A model generated the notes under the pieces. That model searched no databases, was not told where the DNA came from, and saw only the letters and a list, made by a program, of their open reading frames with translations. DNA of 64,000 bases from Desulfatitalea sp. BRH_c12 (GTDB taxonomy: Bacteria > Desulfobacterota > Desulfobacteria > Desulfobacterales > Desulfosarcinaceae): positions 1 to 64,000 of the forward strand of contig LADR01000039.1 of NCBI GenBank assembly GCA_000961655.1, given 5' to 3'. The translations under genes were made by a program, and so were the position numbers. Of this stretch, positions 26,026-35,601 are shown in pieces; the first letter of the stretch is position 1; every line of letters starts with the position of its first letter.

Positions 26026-28659
26026 ATGACAGGCAACGACATACGCAAACGTTTTCTCGACTATTTTGAAAAGCATCACCACCGGGTAGTGCGCAGTTCG
26101 CCGCTGGTTCCGCACGATGACCCGACCCTTTTGTTCACGAATGCCGGCATGGTTCAATTCAAGCGTACCTTCATGGGCGAAGAGCAGCGTGACTACGTGC
26201 GCGCGGCAACCAGCCAGAAATGTGTGCGCGCCGGCGGCAAACACAATGATCTGGAAAACGTAGGGTATACCGCGCGCCATCATACCTTTTTCGAAATGCT
26301 GGGCAATTTCTCCTTTGGCGATTATTTCAAGGAAAAGGCTATCGAATTCGCCTGGGACCTGATGATCAATGGGTATGGCTTGCCGTCCGACAGACTGTGG
26401 GCATCGGTGTACACCGAGGACGACGAGGCCTATGACCTGTGGCACAAGCGCATCGGTATTCCCGCCGAACGCATGGTACGCCTGGGCAAAAAGGATAACT
26501 TCTGGGCCATGGGCGACACCGGACCGTGCGGGCCATGCAGCGAAATACACATCGACCGCGGCGAAGCGTTCGGCTGCGGGCGACCCGGCTGCGGGGTGGA
26601 CTGCGATTGTGACCGGTTTCTGGAGATCTGGAACCTGGTGTTCATGCAGTTCAATCAAGACGGCAGCGGGCAGATGACGCCCCTGCCCAAGCCCAGCATC
26701 GATACCGGCATGGGACTGGAGCGCTTGGCCTCGGTGCTGCAGAACGTGACCACCAACTATGATACCGACCTGATCCGCCCAATTATTGCGCGGACCGAGG
26801 CGCTGTCCGAAAAAGCGTACGGTCGGAATACCAGCGTTGATGTGGCCATGAAGGTGATCGCCGACCACAGCCGGGCGGCCGCCTTTCTCATCGGCGACGG
26901 TGTGCTGCCTTCCAATGAGGGGCGGGGCTATGTTTTGCGCCGCATCATGCGCCGCGCCATCCGATATGGGCGCAATATCGGATTGGAAAAGCCGTTTTTG
27001 CACCAGACCACGGCAACCGTCTTCGAGATCATGCGCGCAGCCTACCCTGAACTGGCCGAATCAGCGGCGTTTATCCGCAATGTCATTCTGAACGAAGAAC
27101 AACGTTTCACCGAGACATTGGACACCGGCCTCAAACTGCTCAACGAATCCCTGGCCGAGTTGCAGGCGCAAGGCCGCGAAGAGATTCCCGGAGATCTGAT
27201 TTTCAAGCTTTACGACACGTACGGGTTCCCGGTGGATATCGTCCAGGATGTGGTGCGCGATACGCATATGGGCGTGGATTTGAAAGGGTTTGAAGCCCAC
27301 ATGGCGGCCCAGCGCACCCGCAGTCGCTCCAAGGTCAGTTTCGATGCCATGGGTGAGGCGTATAAATCGCTCGCCGCGCGGGCTGTCAAAGCGGAGTTCA
27401 AGGGCTATGATGCGTTGCGCTTGGACGCCGAGGTGCTGATGCTGGTGGCAAAGGGGCATGAGGTCCTACGGGCGGAGGCCGGCGATGTCATCGAAGTGGT
27501 TACTGCTGCAACCCCGTTTTATGCCGAATCAGGCGGGCAGGTCGGCGATCAGGGGACGATCAGCGGCCCCGGATTGAGCTTGGAGGTCGAATCCACGGTG
27601 AAGGACCCTACGGGGCTGATCATCCACAAGGGCACTGTGACTGCCGGTCGGATCGAAAAAGGCCAGACTGTCACATTGATGGTGGATGAGGAGAAGCGTC
27701 GGGCCACGGCGCGCAATCATACCGCCACCCATCTGCTGCACGCGGCCCTGCGGCGTATTCTGGGCGATCACGTCAAACAGGCCGGCTCGCTGGTGGCCCC
27801 CGATCGCTTGCGATTCGATTTCAGCCATTTTTCCCAGGTGGGACCTGAAACCCTTGACCGGATCGAAGACGATGTCAACGCACGCATCCGGGCCAACGTG
27901 CCGGTGCAAACCGAAGAGATGGCGGCGGATCAGGCCATGCACTCCGGGGCGATGGCCCTGTTCGAAGAAAAATATGGCGATCGGGTGCGCGTGGTTTCCC
28001 TGGCCGAATTCAGCAAGGAGCTGTGCGGTGGCACGCATACCACGAATACCGGTGACATCGGTCTGTTTAAAATCATAGGCGAAAGCAGCGTGGCATCCGG
28101 TGTGCGGCGCATCGAAGCGCTGACCGGCGCGGCGGCCCTGTTGCATGTACAAGAGGCCGTGCGCACCGCCCAACAGGTTGGTTATCTGCTGCGTGTCAAA
28201 GCCGAAGAGGTCGTGCCGCGGGTGCAGCAACTGCTCAGCGCCCAAAAAGCCTTCGAAAAAGAGGTCGAAAAACTTAAAGCCGGCCTGGCGGATGCCAAAG
28301 CCCAGTCGGGCGACGACAGTCAGCCGCGCACGATCAACGGTGTTTCGGTTCTGGTCAAAAAGGTGGCGGTGGACAAGCCGGCCGCCATGCGCGATCTGGC
28401 CGACCGCTTCAAAGACCGCCTTAAATCCGGTGTGGTGGTGTTGGGCAGTACGGCCGAGGACAAAGCCCTGCTGATCGTGGTGGTAACCCAAGACCTGGAA
28501 AAACGCTTTCACGCCGGCAAAATCGTCAAGGAGCTTTCTGCGGTTGTCGGCGGTGGTGGTGGTGGCCGCCCCGACATGGCGCAAGCAGGCGGGCCGAATG
28601 GCGCCCAGTTGGATGCGGCTTTGGAGAAGGCTTATACGGTTATCGAGGGAATGGGTTAA
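26026..28659 (+). CDS. alaS: alanyl-tRNA synthetase
   Basis: An 877-residue class II aminoacyl-tRNA synthetase. The aminoacylation core starts MTGNDIRKRFLDYFEKH; the editing domain carries the zinc-binding HTATHLLHAAL and CGGTHTTNTGDI motifs that clear Ser/Gly; the C-terminal DHHA1 region ends with a glycine run (GGGGGGRPDMAQAGG). The ATG at 26026 has GGAG six bases upstream; the one at 26014 would add four residues. It probably shares a transcript with recA (28-bp gap). Confidence 0.98.
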   Translation: MTGNDIRKRFLDYFEKHHHRVVRSSPLVPHDDPTLLFTNAGMVQFKRTFMGEEQRDYVRAATSQKCVRAGGKHNDLENVGYTARHHTFFEMLGNFSFGDYFKEKAIEFAWDLMINGYGLPSDRLWASVYTEDDEAYDLWHKRIGIPAERMVRLGKKDNFWAMGDTGPCGPCSEIHIDRGEAFGCGRPGCGVDCDCDRFLEIWNLVFMQFNQDGSGQMTPLPKPSIDTGMGLERLASVLQNVTTNYDTDLIRPIIARTEALSEKAYGRNTSVDVAMKVIADHSRAAAFLIGDGVLPSNEGRGYVLRRIMRRAIRYGRNIGLEKPFLHQTTATVFEIMRAAYPELAESAAFIRNVILNEEQRFTETLDTGLKLLNESLAELQAQGREEIPGDLIFKLYDTYGFPVDIVQDVVRDTHMGVDLKGFEAHMAAQRTRSRSKVSFDAMGEAYKSLAARAVKAEFKGYDALRLDAEVLMLVAKGHEVLRAEAGDVIEVVTAATPFYAESGGQVGDQGTISGPGLSLEVESTVKDPTGLIIHKGTVTAGRIEKGQTVTLMVDEEKRRATARNHTATHLLHAALRRILGDHVKQAGSLVAPDRLRFDFSHFSQVGPETLDRIEDDVNARIRANVPVQTEEMAADQAMHSGAMALFEEKYGDRVRVVSLAEFSKELCGGTHTTNTGDIGLFKIIGESSVASGVRRIEALTGAAALLHVQEAVRTAQQVGYLLRVKAEEVVPRVQQLLSAQKAFEKEVEKLKAGLADAKAQSGDDSQPRTINGVSVLVKKVAVDKPAAMRDLADRFKDRLKSGVVVLGSTAEDKALLIVVVTQDLEKRFHAGKIVKELSAVVGGGGGGRPDMAQAGGPNGAQLDAALEKAYTVIEGMG

Positions 28660-29123
28660 TCTTTATTCCCATTCACCTTCAAAGCCACCTCGATAATCAT
28701 CTCCCCCTTATCCGTCGTACAGGGGATGGTGATAATGGGGATTCCGGAGGGATAGCTGACTTTGTGTTTGCCGATGACGACGCTTGGCACGGAGATAGCG
28801 TTATCGGAGCTTGGGAAATCGGTTTTGGCATTGCCGGCGATCATATTGGCAATTTCTCCGATGGCATCGGTACACACTTCATCCACTTCATTGATCTCTT
28901 CGCCAATCAGAGCAGAAACCAGTTGAAACGCCACGGCATTTGAGAGACTGATGACCACGCATCCGCTCACGTTGCCGGACAACCCGATGATGCTGCTGAT
29001 TTCGTGGGGTACTTCGTTCCCCTTCTTGAGAATGGGTTTTCCCAAAGAAAAGGGCACTGTGATCATGGTTTCGAAAACGCGTTTAACAGCGACGACGAAT
29101 GGTTTGATGTAATTGGGGTCCAT
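28656..29123 (-). CDS. cheX: CheX-type chemotaxis phosphatase
   Basis: A 155-residue soluble protein of the CheC/CheX/FliY phosphatase family. The E-x-x-N catalytic motif is Glu90-x-x-Asn93 in DAIGEIANMIAGNAK, which dephosphorylates response-regulator receivers such as CheY-P. One motif and this length fit CheX and not CheC. No other chemotaxis gene is in the window. It is convergent with alaS and overlaps it by 4 bp at the stop codons. Confidence 0.88.
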   Translation of the reverse strand: MDPNYIKPFVVAVKRVFETMITVPFSLGKPILKKGNEVPHEISSIIGLSGNVSGCVVISLSNAVAFQLVSALIGEEINEVDEVCTDAIGEIANMIAGNAKTDFPSSDNAISVPSVVIGKHKVSYPSGIPIITIPCTTDKGEMIIEVALKVNGNKD

Positions 29124-29397
29124 CTGTAGTGCACCTCGAATAGGTTGCCTGAGTGGAATCGAAATCTCTGCCGAGTCTCGCCTTCCGGGTTCTTTTCACT
29201 GGTGTCGCGCGTCTGGGCAGCTTGCGGTTGCTCGATCCGATTCGCGTCTAAGCTATCATCGGCACATGGCATGGGAACTTTACCCCACGTCCGCTACTTT
29301 TTAAATGGCCGCTTTCGGGGTTTTACGTGCAACCCACCCGGATCACCGGGGTTTTCCTACCTCACCCCACGCCCGTATCTCACTTGATAACCAGATA

Positions 29398-30237
29398 TTA
29401 TGACATTTCTCCGGCTTTCATCACATCGATCATGGAATAGGCCCTGCTTTTGACGCCCTCGGATACCTTGGCCGATAGAAAACGCACCGCATCCATGGTG
29501 CCCCCGCCATAAACTTCCCTGCCATTGATGTTGTGCGTGAACTCGAAGCGCACGGTTTCGTCCGGCGACACGAGAGTGTAGGTGTGCCAGGCGTGACCGC
29601 TCAGGTAATCGGCAGGGATGCCCCACTGGTTCAGCTGCCGTTGCGGATCGCGTTCCATTTCGATCTGGTCGGCGTTGAAAGCAATCCCCATGCGATTGAA
29701 GTAGCTGACCATGGCCTTGGCTGTACCGCTGGTGTCGGCTTTTCCGGCTTGGTGGCTTTCGCGGACGGTCAGTCGATAATCTTTGAATAGACCCGGAAAA
29801 TTCTCGGCCGCATAGGCCATCATGGCTTGAAATCCGACGATCTCTTTAGCCATGTTGGGCGCGATAACGGCGACGCAGCCACTCTGTGCAACCTTGGCGG
29901 AAAGTCTCTCGCGGTCGCCGCCCGTGGTACCCATGACGAACGGCAGTTGATGACGGCAGTAAAAATCGGCATTGGCGTTAACCGCTGACGGATGGGTATA
30001 GTCGATGCTGATGAAAGAACCTTCGGCGCTTATTATGGCCGTTATCTCGCGTTCCTGGTCAGCAGGCCGGATCAATGCGATGGCCATGCCGTCGATCGTG
30101 CAGTGCGACGCCGCGATATCCGGACCGGTCAGCGCATAGGGCAGGACCTGAAAACGTGGGTTGCGGATGAAATGGCGCGCAATGACCGTAGCCACGTTGC
30201 CGGGCAATCCATTGATCATGACTTTGATTTGGGCCAT
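29398..30237 (-). CDS. dapB: 4-hydroxy-tetrahydrodipicolinate reductase
   Basis: A 279-residue enzyme that reduces the cyclic product of DapA with NAD(P)H in lysine/diaminopimelate synthesis. The Rossmann start is KVMINGLPGNVA (an unusual glycine loop), followed by SIDYTHPSAV, MGTTGGDRERL, APNMAKEIVGF and the substrate/catalytic block ESHQAGKADTSGTAK. The sequence resembles the plant-like branch (DapB2) more than the Escherichia coli enzyme. The second of two ATGs (30237) is best spaced from AGGAG. dapA is not in the window. Confidence 0.9.
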   Translation of the reverse strand: MAQIKVMINGLPGNVATVIARHFIRNPRFQVLPYALTGPDIAASHCTIDGMAIALIRPADQEREITAIISAEGSFISIDYTHPSAVNANADFYCRHQLPFVMGTTGGDRERLSAKVAQSGCVAVIAPNMAKEIVGFQAMMAYAAENFPGLFKDYRLTVRESHQAGKADTSGTAKAMVSYFNRMGIAFNADQIEMERDPQRQLNQWGIPADYLSGHAWHTYTLVSPDETVRFEFTHNINGREVYGGGTMDAVRFLSAKVSEGVKSRAYSMIDVMKAGEMS

Positions 30238-30301
30238 CATGCTCTCCTTTTGATCTGTTGTACCGCTTGGGTCGGTAACTTTGGAGCTATAATTTTATTT
30301 T

Positions 30302-32005
30302 TTAGTCGGTGATGCGGGCCAAGTGTTGCCCAATCTGGGCAGCCATCGCAGCCAAGCGGGGCAACCGGGCCCCTGCCGGACCGTTCAGACGGCGCTGCAG
30401 GGTCGCCACCGCCTGCGGAATATAGATTTCAAACCGCCGCTTGCCCTTTACCCGGCTCAGGAAAGCAAAAGCGCCCAGCATTTGCAGGTTGCGGGTCAGT
30501 GCGCAATAGTCATATCCTTGCAAAAAGTACCTTGGGTCGACGCCCGCTATCCGTTGCAAGGCTTGCGCCGCATACTGCGCCAAACGCTTTTGCATTGTTT
30601 CGGGCAGCGCAATGTAAGGATCGATCAGCAAGGACGCCAGGTCATACTGCAGCGGCCCCAGTCTGCCACCCTGAAAATCGATGAACGCGATGCGTTTGTC
30701 TTGCACCATGATGTTGCGCGATTGCAGGTCGCGATGCATGAAGCCGGTTACGCTGTTCTGGAGGGCAAGTTCGGCTAGTATTTCGAACTCGCCCGACAGC
30801 GTCTCCTCGCAAACGTTAAGGCCCAGACAGCCCTTTAAAAAGGCCTCCACAAAGTAGTGGCACTCTCTTTCCAGAATCAGTTCCCGGCTGTAGTGGGTGC
30901 TCTGATAAGTCCACCCGGTATCGAAATGATGCGCACCTTCAAGGGCCATGTGCAGCCACAAATCGATAACTTGGCGGTAAAGGTCTTCTTGCGCCACGGG
31001 GGGCAGGGCTTGCGCAGCCTGTTGGAGATGGCACGCTCCGAGATCTTCGAGAAAGACCAGGCCTGAAAATGTATCGTGAAGATAGATCGCGGGTACGCAG
31101 GCGCCGCTGGCATGCAAATGGCGGCCGATATCCACGAAGGCGTCCACCTCCTGCCGGCTGTCGCGGCAGGTCCGGATGCCATGGTCGACCATGATGAGGG
31201 TGTGTCCGTCTGCTGTCAGACGGTGCCAGTGACGGTCCGAGCCATCGCCTTCGATGGGCTGATCGAGAACCGCTCCTGTCGGCGTTCGGCCGAACGCTTG
31301 CGCGAAGGCCGCCGGGGCCATATGGTCGAAGGCGGTTGCCTTGTAACTTGCGGGTGTGCCGATGTCCTGCCAGTAATGATTGCGAACGACCAGGGCCTTG
31401 ATCTGTTCGCCAGCCGCAAGCATTTCGGCATAGGCATCGATGATGTGCGCGGGGCCATCCGGCGGCAGAAAGTCGAGTACCCGGCGATCGAGCACATGAA
31501 TGCCGGTAAAAGCCATCTGACGGGCGGTCGCAGGGTGCGGCCGCACAGGGTCGAAGCCGAGCACGAAATCGTTCGCGTCCACGGCGACGGTATTGAATTG
31601 CGCGCGATCGTGCATCACCATGGTGACCGGACAAGAATGACTCAGATGATAGTCATACACGCATTTGAGGTCGATATCGCTCACGATGTCGGCGTTGATC
31701 ACCAGCAATGGGGCGTCGGTCCAAAAATCCGCAATGTTGCGGATGGCGCCGCCGGTTCCCAGGATCTCTGCCTCCTGACGCGTACGCACGTTTGCGCCAT
31801 ACGCCCGGCCGGCCAGAAAGGTTTCGATCTGGTCGTGATGGTGATGGGTGTTGACCATGATGGCGGCGCAACCGGCCTGTTGCAGTTGTGCAATCGTCAG
31901 ATCGATCACGGGTCGTCGATGGAGCGTGAACAACGGCTTGGGCGTGTGGGCCGTAAAAGGCGCCAAGCGGGTCCCCAGCCCCGCGGCAAGTATCAAGGCC
32001 TTCAT
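30302..32005 (-). CDS. MurU-AmgK fusion: nucleotidyltransferase plus sugar kinase
   Basis: A 567-residue two-domain protein. Residues 1-235 are a sugar-1-phosphate nucleotidyltransferase (LAAGLGTRLAPFTAHTPKPL, VNADIVSDID, LGTGGAIRN) of MurU type. Residues 250-560 are an aminoglycoside-phosphotransferase-fold kinase: HRDLQSRNIMV (about residue 422, catalytic Asp) and IDFQGGRLGPLQYDLASLL, the AmgK pattern. In Pseudomonas these are separate enzymes that turn MurNAc into MurNAc-1-P and UDP-MurNAc, bypassing de novo synthesis and fosfomycin's target. Here they are one chain, overlapping plsB by 4 bp. Substrate by homology only; another hexosamine is possible. Confidence 0.82.
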   Translation of the reverse strand: MKALILAAGLGTRLAPFTAHTPKPLFTLHRRPVIDLTIAQLQQAGCAAIMVNTHHHHDQIETFLAGRAYGANVRTRQEAEILGTGGAIRNIADFWTDAPLLVINADIVSDIDLKCVYDYHLSHSCPVTMVMHDRAQFNTVAVDANDFVLGFDPVRPHPATARQMAFTGIHVLDRRVLDFLPPDGPAHIIDAYAEMLAAGEQIKALVVRNHYWQDIGTPASYKATAFDHMAPAAFAQAFGRTPTGAVLDQPIEGDGSDRHWHRLTADGHTLIMVDHGIRTCRDSRQEVDAFVDIGRHLHASGACVPAIYLHDTFSGLVFLEDLGACHLQQAAQALPPVAQEDLYRQVIDLWLHMALEGAHHFDTGWTYQSTHYSRELILERECHYFVEAFLKGCLGLNVCEETLSGEFEILAELALQNSVTGFMHRDLQSRNIMVQDKRIAFIDFQGGRLGPLQYDLASLLIDPYIALPETMQKRLAQYAAQALQRIAGVDPRYFLQGYDYCALTRNLQMLGAFAFLSRVKGKRRFEIYIPQAVATLQRRLNGPAGARLPRLAAMAAQIGQHLARITD

Positions 32006-34632
32006 TGTTTGGTCAGACCCATGAAGTTGCGGATAGCCTGTTCGTAAATTTCTATTTTTTCATCGTTTTCCGAACCGCGTACACCATGGCTGGTGAAGTA
32101 GCTGATCCCGTTTTCGTAATTGATTTTGGAAAGCGATTCGGCCAGTTGCAGTTCATGCTGCTTGAGCATGGTGCGGCCCAGGGATTGAATTTTTTTCATA
32201 CGATCCTTGGTGACGGCGTCCGCGCGCGCCGTTTGTTTGAAATAATGCAAGACGACCCAGTAGGATTCAAAGTAGGTCAGCAAAAAGCGCGCGAACAGTT
32301 TCAGCTTGCGGTATCCGGCCGACGTGATTTGATAGGTGTCCGGCAAGGTCGGATGGGGTATCAGGATAGCATCGTCGATAAAGGATTTGACACTCTTGCG
32401 CACCAAACGTTCGGCACTGACGTCGTTATCGTAGGCGAATTCATATTTGAAGAAATTTTGCAGGTACCGGTAGCGATCGTGCAAGTTGATAGCCGAAAAC
32501 TGGAAGGCATCCATTTCGAGAATGCTCAGGGCCGTAAACGCGGCCGGCACAAAATACCCAATGGCGTTGTTTTTGTAGTATTCGAGTTGCAGGCGTTCGT
32601 TGGCGCCCAGCAGGTATTGCGCCGACTCGACCGGCTGGTTTTTATCTCCGGTGGCCGGTGCGATGATTTTGCGCTGGATGTAGTTGTTCAATGCCTGTTC
32701 ACAGGCCCGAGTGGGATCCAGCAGCAAGGTGTCGGTCAGTTTGGACTTTTGGGAAAGCAGGTAGGCCATATAGGTTTCCACGATCTGCATCAGATCTTCG
32801 CTGGAAAAACGCACGGTGGCGCAATTGAGCGCGGCCGAGGCCACCAGCGCATGGGGTGTGACCACACTGACCTGGTCGATCGCGTTGATAATGCGCCAAC
32901 CCATGTTGCGGCACAGCGCATTTTGTTCTTTGGCAGGGATTTCATTCAGGGACTGATTGTTTTCCTCGAGCAGTTCCTTGAGCGACACAGGGGTGTGAAA
33001 GTTGATGTAAATTTTACCATACCGTTTTTTCAGAAAACGGCGTGCTTTCAATATTTGCGATATATTTTCAGGTTCTTTTTTTCCGCCGCTCACTTCCTGA
33101 AGGTAGGCCGTCTCTTCCAGGACCTGATCGTAGCCGATGAATACCGGTACAAAAATCATGTCCGGGCAGGCTTTTTCTTTGAAAGCATTGAACAGCAGCG
33201 TCAGAAGGCCGAGTTTTGGCATGAGCAGCTTGCCGCTGCGGCTGCGGCCCCCCTCGATGAACAACTCGATATTAAATCCTTCTTCCAGTAGTTTGAAGAT
33301 ATATTCGGCGAACACCTTGGAGTAGACGACCGCGCCGCTGAAGGTTCGCCGGACGAAAAAGGCTCCTGCGGCGCGGAACAGGGCCCCCATCGGCCAGAAG
33401 GAAAGGTTCTTGCCGGCGGCTGTGTGCGGCGCCGGCATGTTGTGGGTAAAGAAGATATAGGAGAGAATCAGATAATCCATGTGGCTTTTGTGACAAGGCA
33501 CCAATATGAGCGGTCCTTTCCGCGACATGGTCTTGACCTGCTGAAGGCCTTCCTTATCGATCACGATACCATCGAACATCGTGTTCAGGAGCCAACTGAC
33601 CGGTTTACAGGCGCAACTGACGAAGAAATGGTTATAACGTGCTGCAATTTCGGTAATATACGCATCGGCTTGCTTGCGAACCTCGTACACGCTCTGCTTG
33701 CGGCTCTCCGCATAATTCGCGATGAATTGGCGCAGGCGTTCACTGGACAGAATATTTTCTTTGAACTCTTCGTGACCTTTGACGACCGGTCCGGTGATGC
33801 TTTGGCGATGACGGTTGTGCTGGGTCAATAATTGGCGGCGCAGCATCAGGGCTTGATATTCCGTATTGTCGACAGAGGCATCGGACTTTTCGATAAACGT
33901 GCGAAGTTCCAGCGGCTGGGACACCTCTACAAATACCTTGCCGGGGCTGCGAAAAAGGATCATCAAACGGCGAATCAAGCCAGGGCGCTGCTCACTACCC
34001 AGAAAGAGATCACGCAATCGGGGCATGGGCGGCTGCGGGCTCTTGCTGAAAAACATCAGATGGGGAATCAGGTAGATCGGCCGGTCGGTGGTTTTTTGCA
34101 GCTCGATCAGAAACCGTAAAGGATCGGTGTGGGCTTTGACGAACCGCCGGTAAAACCCACGTCTTTCAACCAGAGGAAGAATGGCCACGCGGCCATGGAA
34201 CAACTCTTGTTGCCAATACCCGTTCGTATAGGGATCCAGCCACTCATGCTTGCTGATCAGCCAATGAACGTGCGCCAGCATGCTGCGCAGAATGCGCGAC
34301 ACAGGTTGGTACAGCCATGGACGCAGACCGAAGGCCAGTTCCGGGGTCGGTACCTTTAATTTGCGGTAGCGAATATGATAGCAGAGGTATTCAAAAAAAT
34401 TTTTGTACTTGATCGTATACACAAAGATGCCATTGGCGGGAAGGCGTCGCAGCACCTCCAGGTGATCGTCGTCGATTGTAATGCCATTGTACATGCGTTC
34501 CAGCAACCAGGATAGCAGACCAGAGCGGGAAGGCAGATGGAAAAGATAATGATCATGGGTTTCCTTCAGCACTCTCATGATCAACGCATTGCAGCGGCTG
34601 GGCCATGTTCGCTTGGTTTCGTTTGCAGACAT
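32002..34632 (-). CDS. plsB: PlsB-type glycerol-3-phosphate acyltransferase
   Basis: An 876-residue membrane-associated acyltransferase, which transfers the first acyl chain to glycerol 3-phosphate in phospholipid synthesis. The H-x4-D block is PCHKSHMDYL (about residue 384), followed by AAGKNL, GAFFVRR and IEGGRSRSGK, the PlsB motifs II-IV. It also has the long helical N- and C-terminal regions of PlsB, so PlsC is excluded. The downstream MurU-AmgK start overlaps its stop. It probably heads this two-gene transcript. Confidence 0.9.
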   Translation of the reverse strand: MSANETKRTWPSRCNALIMRVLKETHDHYLFHLPSRSGLLSWLLERMYNGITIDDDHLEVLRRLPANGIFVYTIKYKNFFEYLCYHIRYRKLKVPTPELAFGLRPWLYQPVSRILRSMLAHVHWLISKHEWLDPYTNGYWQQELFHGRVAILPLVERRGFYRRFVKAHTDPLRFLIELQKTTDRPIYLIPHLMFFSKSPQPPMPRLRDLFLGSEQRPGLIRRLMILFRSPGKVFVEVSQPLELRTFIEKSDASVDNTEYQALMLRRQLLTQHNRHRQSITGPVVKGHEEFKENILSSERLRQFIANYAESRKQSVYEVRKQADAYITEIAARYNHFFVSCACKPVSWLLNTMFDGIVIDKEGLQQVKTMSRKGPLILVPCHKSHMDYLILSYIFFTHNMPAPHTAAGKNLSFWPMGALFRAAGAFFVRRTFSGAVVYSKVFAEYIFKLLEEGFNIELFIEGGRSRSGKLLMPKLGLLTLLFNAFKEKACPDMIFVPVFIGYDQVLEETAYLQEVSGGKKEPENISQILKARRFLKKRYGKIYINFHTPVSLKELLEENNQSLNEIPAKEQNALCRNMGWRIINAIDQVSVVTPHALVASAALNCATVRFSSEDLMQIVETYMAYLLSQKSKLTDTLLLDPTRACEQALNNYIQRKIIAPATGDKNQPVESAQYLLGANERLQLEYYKNNAIGYFVPAAFTALSILEMDAFQFSAINLHDRYRYLQNFFKYEFAYDNDVSAERLVRKSVKSFIDDAILIPHPTLPDTYQITSAGYRKLKLFARFLLTYFESYWVVLHYFKQTARADAVTKDRMKKIQSLGRTMLKQHELQLAESLSKINYENGISYFTSHGVRGSENDEKIEIYEQAIRNFMGLTKQ

Positions 34633-35230
34633 CGCATGAACTTTCTAACTGTGCAGAGTTTGTACCCGTCGAACCTTTGGAAACGAAAGTAGAAAGCTAA
34701 CAGAATTGGCCGCCATTTGCAATCCGGCGGGTGGTTTGCAGCCAATAAATTGGCATGAGAATGTCGGTGGTCATTAAAAAACGTCCGCTCAAAAGGGGGG
34801 GGGATTCTTTACATTGGCAGTCCAATGGTTAAAATCTCCAACTAAGCTTGGTGCAGACGCCGACCAATGCGATGGGGAGCTGAAATGACTCTAAAGTCCT
34901 GCAAAATTAGGCTTGCGCTGGTTTGGGCCTTATGGTAATTCACAACTCCTTAACCACCTGCGTTGCGGTCGCCACGACTCGCCTGTCGCATCTTCTTTTC
35001 CGGCAGGTTGCCATCTTGAAGTGGATTGCTCGTTTTCGAATCGTATTCGAAGGCACGAAGGCGCGCATCAGATGCTGGTGTATTTGGCTATGAGTCATAG
35101 CACCTTGTGACTGAACACTGAAAGTTGCTCCACGGGCAAAACAGGAACTGTGTTTAAAACAGTCTTCTTACAATGGCGAATGCGTGTTTGATAATGATTT
35201 TAAGTTTTAATTAAAGGAGGTTAGTACTTT
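34633..35230. other. 598-bp spacer between divergent genes
   Basis: It separates plsB (minus) from the small membrane-protein gene (plus). It holds GCCAAT/ATTGGC inverted repeats near 34741, a run of nine G at 34795-34803 and no ORF that I can support. Base composition is lower in GC than in the neighbouring genes. Confidence 0.5.
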
Positions 35231-35509
35231 ATGAAGACATTAATCGGTGGCGCAATTGCAGCAGTGCTCGGACTTATCGGCTTGACCGTATGGTTTCGGC
35301 CCTTTCTTCAGCTTTTGGCAGGGGCGATTCCAATCATGCTTCTGCTCGGTGGCGGTCTGGCCATTTACCTGGGGTTTGATGAACTGAAGGATTCTTGGAA
35401 AAAAGAGGATCAAGAACCAAAAGAAGGTGGAGAAGGCACTGGTCCATACAAACAAGAGATCGACGAACTGAAAAAAGAGATCGAGACCCTTAAATCTGAT
35501 AAAGCTTAA
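35231..35509 (+). CDS. small membrane protein with charged coiled tail (92 aa)
   Basis: A 92-residue protein with two hydrophobic helices (about residues 4-24 and 27-49) and a hydrophilic, Glu/Lys-rich tail that ends in a short heptad-like helix (YKQEIDELKKEIETLKSDK). AAAGGAGG lies 11 bases before the ATG and an intrinsic terminator follows 25 bp after the stop, so it is a self-contained transcription unit. I do not recognise the family; a membrane-anchored scaffold or stress protein would fit, but this is a guess. Confidence 0.75.
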   Translation: MKTLIGGAIAAVLGLIGLTVWFRPFLQLLAGAIPIMLLLGGGLAIYLGFDELKDSWKKEDQEPKEGGEGTGPYKQEIDELKKEIETLKSDKA

Positions 35510-35534
35510 CAGTTCAGCCTTTCAACCGATCAAA

Positions 35535-35579
35535 CCCCTTCCGCCTGGCCCTTCGCGTTCAGGCAGAGGGGTTTTTTTA
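35535..35579 (+). terminator. intrinsic terminator
   Basis: CCCCTTCCGCCTG pairs with CAGGCAGAGGGG around a short loop and is followed by seven T. It closes the 92-residue protein gene. Confidence 0.9.
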
Positions 35580-35601
35580 TTGCGCCATATAGAGTGTGTT
35601 G

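Noticed and set aside
31076-32047. A 323-codon plus-strand ORF opposite the MurU-AmgK gene
   Set aside because: It is antisense to a well-supported gene and spans the plsB overlap; its product has no motif.
34795-34803. G9 run as a phase-variable switch
   Set aside because: It is far from both flanking start codons (about 160 and 430 bp), so length changes would not alter a reading frame.
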